From NCBI GenBank assembly GCA_043381765.1, contig JBHJMP010000995.1, positions 1-27,383 on the forward strand: a stretch of 27,383 nt of DNA, given 5' to 3'. How positions within the stretch are numbered: position 1 is the first letter of the stretch; each line of letters opens with the position of its first letter. This document shows, piece after piece, positions 21,421-27,383 of this stretch. The DNA comes from Collodictyon triciliatum (lineage: Eukaryota; CRuMs). A program made the position numbers and the translations under genes. The notes beneath the pieces were generated by a model that saw only the letters and a list, made by a program, of their open reading frames with translations, ran no database searches and was not told where the DNA came from.

Positions 21421-22614
21421 GTGAGTTTATAACTGAATTATTATTTCTAGTGGATGAATTGTTGGTTTGTTAGTTTGTTTGTTTGTTTTTTTTTAAAAAA
21501 AAAAAAAATCAATCAAAACAAAATCGCCTAGAGGAACCAACATTCAAACTCTTTCAGAATTTTCCATAGAGATTATAATGTTTTCGAATTTTCTTTCCCT
21601 CGCTTTAATTTTATTTTGCTGTAGATCTTATCTACCTTTCCCCCCCCCCCCCCCATTTTTCTCATCTGTCTCAAATCAGGAGAGGAAGCGCCGCCATAAT
21701 TCCATCGAAAGAAGATGTTGCTGAAGGTTCAATCAGTGTATTTTTCTTCGTACTAGAGCTGATTTTTCGGTTTAGAAACGGGATTGGTGCTTTCCTGTAC
21801 CAATTGAGGTATTCATTTGCTTAAACCCCGATAGCACGTTCGTCTCATACACCAAATTACTGCAAAAATTGTTGACCAAAAATATTAAGGTTGCATGGAA
21901 ACATGTTATTGAATTAACCGGTCGCTTTATTTTCTCTCCTATTTCACTGCACTTGTATCTATCTTATTTCCATTTATTTTTTGTGATTGGCAAACAGCAA
22001 AACACAAGGACATGGATAATTCCCTATCGTCTTAATTAAATCTTCAATGTGTCATTTCGTTCAAATGCCGAAGCCTTCGCCTCACTGCCATAAATAAAAT
22101 CTTGATACAAGTAGTCGTTTACACACACATCACCCAGCTGGCGCATGGCTCACAAAGTTACAGCGGTGTTCAAAAATAATCTAATTCCCAATATTATAGA
22201 TGATATTATATTTATCTAACTATATAGATAAATGTAATATCAATAGACACAATTCCTTCTTTTTTTTCTACCTCCTGTCAATACAAAATCAACACAAACA
22301 TTGCATAGGAAAAGGAACAATTTTTAGCTCAAGTTTTTTTTTTTTGATACTTATTGCTGCATTGATTCTCAAAAGAAAAAAGTGCATATATGATTAGCAA
22401 ATAGATTTTAAAGAAACCAACCAAGATTTGAACCTCATCGATATTATTTATCAAGATAAAGAATGGAGGTGGATTTCTCTCTTCTGATTTGATACTTGTG
22501 TTTATCAAGTCGCATTTGTTTGCTTTGGTTATGAAGCAAAATAATATTTAATAGAGAAAAAAAGGTAAAAAAAATGCAGAGTCGTAAATCCAAAGCCAGA
22601 GACATGCAACGCCG
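21421..22614. other. Convergent intergenic region between kelch and RasGAP genes
   Basis: The two genes point at each other here. The stretch contains a possible alternative last kelch exon (21680-21824), a run of 15 C (about 21640-21654), an AATAAA at about 22094 and a hairpin at 22202-22241. No other coding signal was found. Confidence 0.6.
22202..22241. repeat. Inverted repeat, 17-bp arms and 6-bp loop
   Basis: GATATTATATTTATCTA (22202-22218) is matched by TAGATAAATGTAATATC (22225-22241). The arms are complementary except at one position and are separated by ACTATA. It lies between two convergent genes and could fold in either transcript. It could also be the core of a small non-autonomous element, but no target-site duplication is evident. 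Confidence 0.75.
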
Positions 22615-25600
22615 CTATGAGCATTGACTCAACTTCTCCATCATCATGGCAAAATCCTTCCGGCTTTTTGGCCCACTTGCCGGTGGCGTATGCTTTGCCG
22701 CGCTCTCTCTACAAAGTTTCAATAAATTATTAACTTACATATCAAAGTATAAATAAAAAAGAGCGAGAAGTTCATGCAGTGGGCCAAAAATGCTTCTCAA
22801 TTAGCCGTCAATAATGATATGGGTAATATTTTTCTTTATCTTTATCAAGATTTGAAAGTCTTTTCTACCTGGATTCGTGCGCAGCCGCTGTGTGTCCGCA
22901 TCGACCACATACGGCCATCCCCCGTCTCGACCCAAGAGAGACAACATAGTCTGCGCATCCGCAGGACGGGAAAGTGCACGGCCTGTCAAACAACCACAAT
23001 ATCGTGCGTTGTTATATAAACCATATACATATAATTATTACTATTATATTATATTTTTTTTAAAAAAAAAAGGAATATTGAAGAGAAAATAATCTGATAT
23101 GGAAAATTCTCGTCTCGACGACATTAGACAACAAAAACAAAAAACTATGAATAAAGAGGAAGAAAAGGGAGAAGAAAAAAAGGAAACGAAAGGAAAAGCG
23201 ATGTTTAGACAAGGAACGCACCCGGGTGTCAGGTTTGCAGACATTCTCATCGATCCGGAACTTGACGTTGCTGAAGGCCCAGCGCTTGGTGGCAGATGCG
23301 CAGGGTGGGTTGGTGCAGAATTGTCTGGAAGCATGAGGACGATTTTCTGGCGGTGCTGCCGAATCACGCGGAATATAAAGTTGATTTCTCTAGCAAGTTC
23401 TTGTTTTTCCACAGCCGAAATGAGTTGCTGGGATTCTTCTGACACGACCTAATTTGAAAATGTATGAAGGATTTGAGTTATAAAATATCTTTAAGAAAAA
23501 GACAGCTCATATAATTTCATCGCTTGATAGGAGTTGAGATTATGCTAATATTATTGTTAGAATCTTGCAATTACTGTGCAATCAGTGAGATATTTAATCA
23601 TTCTTGGGTGATTAATGCGAATGAATTCGTTCATGTCGACCTAGAAGGGTGCAGATGGAAAAAAAACAGGCGATTCAGTAAATTTTGGTTATTTATGTGC
23701 CAAATCATTTTTATAATATTCATATATAACTCTTCAGGATAAGCAGTATTTGTAGTATTGCACTACTTTAAATAAACAAAACAATTGTATATCTAGCTAT
23801 ACCAGAAACTGTTCTTTTCCTCCAAATTCAATACCATTGGCAAGATTTTGCAAAACCTTTGTGATAAGAATCAATCCTCGTTTAACCTCCTTTGAAGGAG
23901 GCTCTAATGATTATTATTATTTTGTTAAGTTAGATAATTAATCAAAATCTAAATAAAATTATCGTCGTCTTCTTCATGATTATTTATACTATTCCTATTA
24001 TTGAAGTGCATGTGATTAAATTTGGAGAAAAAAAGGTTATAGTAGGAAAACAACCTTGAACTAATTGGTTGCGCTCAGGGAATATGATTGCTGGATTTAA
24101 AAAACGAAGAAAGATTATTCCAGTCACCGACAGGATAGCTTTTTCACCGAACTTGTCATATGCGCTTTTGTATATATGGTGGCACATTTGTTTCACTTGC
24201 CTAAAGTAAGCATAGTAAACACATGATTATCGTGAAATTTAGAAAAATTAAGTGGCATTTATTTGATTTTCGAACGAAGTGATTTTAAGGTTTTAATTTT
24301 TCACTCAAAAAACAAAAACATTTATCAATAAAAGAAAACTAGTCGAGAAATGCACTCACAATGGGGGTCTATTATCTGAGTTGAATATAGCATCTAAAAA
24401 CATCTGACATGCTTCATCTAAATTCTTTATGTTTGTTTGAAGGAACTCTCCTGGTTGTATGCGATTTGGGTCAACCTGTCATTTCGTGTCAGCAAATTAT
24501 ATTAGATACGACTGAATATCAAGAACCATAGACTAGCACGCATTTAATTTGGAATGTCGATGATACAGGCTTATGGTTCTTTAGAAACTGAAAAGTGAGG
24601 CAAAATCACCTCATATGATTTCGGACTCTGTATCATCTTTGTAAAACATGGAGATAATATCTCTTTCATATACGATGTTCCGTACAAGTTTAAATATGCG
24701 GCAATCATTTTTGTAGCCATCGAGTCAGTACGAAAGAGCGTCGTGATATCAACTAGTTTTTTATTTTATTTAAGAAAATGTTTTACAATCAGAAAATAAA
24801 AAAAAATTCACGTCAACAAGATATCTTCACGTGTATTTATGTTTCTAAGACTCAAAAATTATGTATGTTTCAATTTATTACGAGTGGACTGGACTTCTGC
24901 ATTGCAGACATCGTAAATGAGCCTTATGGCTTGGTTGTGAAAGTCAAATATCTGAATCAAGCTGGAGGCCACTGCATCAACTTTCGTTTCCAAACTGTTG
25001 TATATGGCATGAAGTAGATCTCCTGATGGATTCATAATCCACTATGCATTTTGAACATAATTTTCTTTGTTAACTTGGCGTTGTTGGTCAACTTTGAGAA
25101 TCGCATTATCACCAAACTATATTAACATGCGTAGAAAGCCTCATTTTTATTTATTTATTATTACCTTCATCATATCCTGAAACCGGTCGATCGACGATTC
25201 GTCGATATTTTCCTTTTCATATAAAAAAACGAAAAAAACGAGAAGTTACTATTCAGGGTTCTCATGTATTTATTGATAGGGATTTAAAAGAATTAAGCGA
25301 ACATGGGACATGTATTGCAGAGACAGTTGGATATCTCCGCTGACACGGTCCTTCGATTTTGATTTTTCCAGTTTACTCCACGCAATAAACGGCTTTTTTT
25401 TTTAGGAAAAAATAATAAAAATTAGCACAGGAATATGAGATAACGGTAGATAATCAAGCATATGCCAGATAATGTGATTCATTTTTATTTAATCATAATC
25501 AGAAGCTGAAACGGATTCAAGAACCTCTTCAGACTCAAGAGACGGGAATATATCGAATGTTTTTTGCCCCATAAAGTCATCATTACTCAGAAAATCCTCA

Positions 25601-27174
25601 TCCCACATGACCAGAGAAAGCTTTGCTCCGCGGCAGTAAATTTTGCTGAAAGAGAACATCATGTGAGATATCATCAGAGACGACTTTCTTTTAGCCAAAA
25701 AATACTTATTTTGATATATTTGCATTCAAACCTTACTTCTCATTTTTAGGATAGAAAATAAAAAAAGAAGGAAGAATATTCTTTTGGGGTATAGCATCCG
25801 ATTTAAGTAAGAAACACGAATAGTTACAATGTGTATTCCTCATTCCAAGTAGGGTTCAATGTGGATTGTTGTACGGATGTTGTCACATCTTGTGCTTGTT
25901 CTTGGCCAACTATTTTCAGGACGCAGTAAGGATCGCTCGAATCTGCATAATAAACCTTGATTATTTTATAAAACCATGGTGGTGACTTAGTTATAGGGCA
26001 TCATGTGCAGATACACGAGATATGTCGTAAACGATTGTAAACTTAGGCCGTATTTGATGACATAATCATGTGAGTAATAAGATGGGAGGCTATGAATGCA
26101 AAAATCAACAAAGAATATTTATCAACATGTATGTGTGCTAATTATAAAAATGATATACTGAAGTCTTTAATGGCCAAATCCCTTCCACCAATAACTAAGT
26201 CATACGATAATGTTATTAACTATCCCATTTTTTTATGAGCGAAAAGGAATTGACGTTTTGTTAAGCTGACATCGCAAGGAATATCAAACCTTTCAGTTTA
26301 AGGAAGAAAGCTGTATTTCATTCACATGTAAGTGAGAAAATCAGTTACCTTTTACGAAGAGATGGCCGATCAAACATGATGATTTCTATTCACACACATT
26401 GTTGGATTATTATTATTATTATCATACTTTTTTAATCGATAAATAGTAATTCAGTGCCTGGAAAGACAAGCGCTAATGGGTATATTAGTAGAGGATGTTA
26501 CCCGAACTGGAGGTATATATATGGCCTTCTGAATTGAGTCCATCCAGGACTTTAGGTCCTCCTATTGCATTTTGCATAAACACATGGTTTTTATGCAACT
26601 TCCTCCCTTTTTTTTTTTTTTTAAGTAGTCAGGTTGGAGTTTGAAGAACTTAAAAAAAACCTCGCTAGATGCTGTAAAGCGATACGTCTTGTGGTTCACT
26701 GACATGGAATCTGCAGGATTTGGGCGATATAATTCGAAATTGAAGAGACTTTTTCCTTCGCTGGAAGGGACAAGACGAACGCCGCAGTTTTCGAGAACGA
26801 CCAATCCACTGACTTCATCAGACTGAAAAGAATTCGACAAGACATATTCAAATGTTTAATTATTACTGGTTAAACAGGCCAGTCTACTTACAATATATAT
26901 TTGATATAGTTATCATTCATTAGTATCAACAATCCTCACTCCAGGTGACTCCATATAGTATAAGATATGTTGCTTAGCATTTAGCACGCAGAATCGACTG
27001 AGCCATCGATATCGTTGGTTATCAAAAAGTCGTGATTATATAAAATATTTTAGATTACCACCGCATTCTTTTAAAATATAGTGGATAAACAAGATACCGC
27101 TTCACAGATTTCCAACGCCCGCCTTCTTTTAGGAGAAACCCGACTTTTTCAGCCTCTGTGCGCGACGGATTCAT
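22615..27174 (-). CDS. PH-C2-RasGAP protein with C-terminal Cys/His module, complete
   Basis: RasGAPs switch Ras off by stimulating GTP hydrolysis. Exons on the minus strand, 5' to 3': 27174-27098, 26997-26940, 26822-26661, 26561-26502, 26219-26159, 25942-25828, 25645-25525, 25392-25303, 25212-25165, 25041-24882, 24752-24610, 24475-24360, 24200-24055, 23903-23803, 23640-23575, 23448-23222, 22982-22869, 22702-22615. The sum is 1953 nt or 650 aa. PH domain about 10-119 (KVGFLLKEGGRWKSVKRRF to the DLKSWMDSI helix). C2 about 120-250 (GGRDLAIKDF, SSDPYCVLKI, NPTWNEEY, VMWDEDFLSNDDFMG). GAP domain about 265-508, with candidate arginine finger R325 in TLFRTDSMATK, FLRFLNPAI (R436) and LILITKVLQNLANGIEFG. 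The order resembles the SynGAP/p120 group. After a Pro/Ser-rich linker, residues 586-619 hold five Cys and two His spaced like a zinc site. An in-frame TAG just upstream of the ATG fixes the start. The last exon (acceptor at 22703) is the least certain. Confidence 0.93.
22869..22982 (-). other. Exon encoding the C-terminal CX4CXCX15CX2CXHX4H cluster
   Basis: This RasGAP exon (phase 2 in, phase 2 out) encodes C586, C591, C593, C609, C612, H614 and H619, including CGRCGH. The exon frame is fixed by the phase-2 donor at 23221 and the acceptor CAG at 22985-22983. The other frame through this exon gives an open frame without the Cys pattern. The spacing suggests metal binding, but I cannot name the family. 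Confidence 0.7.
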
Positions 27175-27280
27175 TTCCTAAGTTATGTATTTCAGTATGG
27201 GATCATCATTCGGCCCACTTATGTATATCTAACTAAAAGGAAAAAACAACAACGAAACAATGAATAGCTGGATCATTGGC
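27175..27280. promoter_or_regulatory. Upstream flank of the RasGAP gene
   Basis: This is the short stretch between the RasGAP start codon and a trinucleotide array. It must contain the 5' UTR and probably part of the promoter of the minus-strand gene. No TATA-like or initiator element can be assigned with confidence. Confidence 0.35.
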
Positions 27281-27300
27281 TAATAATAATAGTAATAGTA

Positions 27301-27383
<83 letters not shown>
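27281..27383. repeat. (TAA)n/(TAG)n trinucleotide array at right edge
   Basis: Mixed AAT and AGT trinucleotides give way to pure AAT units to the end of the window, about 34 units in all. The array runs out of the window, so the contig may end here because the repeat could not be assembled. Confidence 0.95.

Noticed and set aside
22390-22450. tRNA-like T-loop signal (GATTTGAACCTC)
   Set aside because: No matching acceptor stem, anticodon arm or D-arm could be found around it; no tRNA gene is supported anywhere in the window.
23044-23221. Continuation of RasGAP exon 16 to a stop near 23044
   Set aside because: The extension is low-complexity Phe/Ser sequence. The donor GG|GTGCGT at 23221 leads in phase to an exon with a clear Cys/His pattern.
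24778-25017. Plus-strand open frame of 79 codons
   Set aside because: It is the shadow of RasGAP exon 10 (25041-24882, minus strand), which carries family sequence.
1-27383. CRISPR-like arrays
   Set aside because: All tandem arrays have short units without unique spacers and lie mostly in introns of a eukaryotic genome.

Overview
The window is nuclear DNA of an intron-dense, AT-rich eukaryote that uses the standard genetic code: the four gene ends seen stop at TAA, TAG or TGA. I rebuilt five protein genes by joining exons that continue known protein families in frame. Together they give 84 exons and 79 complete introns. Most introns are 60-250 bp, and many carry microsatellites. This architecture, the repeat-laden introns and the divergence of the proteins would fit a rhizarian such as the foraminiferan Reticulomyxa filosa. 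That assignment is an impression, not a demonstration.

Layout, left to right. (1) 1-2931, + strand: the middle part of a cytosolic arginyl-tRNA synthetase, 10 exons and about 299 codons. It enters from outside the window and stops at a microsatellite interrupted by an N gap (2984-3059). Its anticodon-binding domain is not found downstream. (2) 3148-5019: about 1.9 kb with no recognisable gene. (3) 5020-12960, + strand: a complete 31-exon gene for CFAP57 (WDR65), a WD40 plus coiled-coil protein of motile cilia, 1239 aa. (4) 13923-17548, + strand: a complete 14-exon glucose-6-phosphate dehydrogenase, 487 aa. (5) 18451-21420, + strand: an 11-exon kelch-propeller protein of 412 aa with a C-terminal hydrophobic anchor. 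(6) 27174-22615, - strand: a complete 18-exon PH-C2-RasGAP protein of 650 aa ending in a Cys/His cluster that looks like a zinc-binding module. Genes 5 and 6 converge on about 1.2 kb that holds a hairpin and a poly-C run.

The genes do not form a pathway: translation, cilium, pentose-phosphate pathway, unknown kelch function, and Ras signalling. The reading frame closes across every rebuilt junction of the four complete genes. The most interesting points are the Cys/His module fused to the RasGAP, three GC-AG introns identified by frame and homology, a splice donor that overlaps the kelch stop codon, and the truncation of the synthetase at the assembly gap. I saw no clear evidence of a wholly new multi-gene system.
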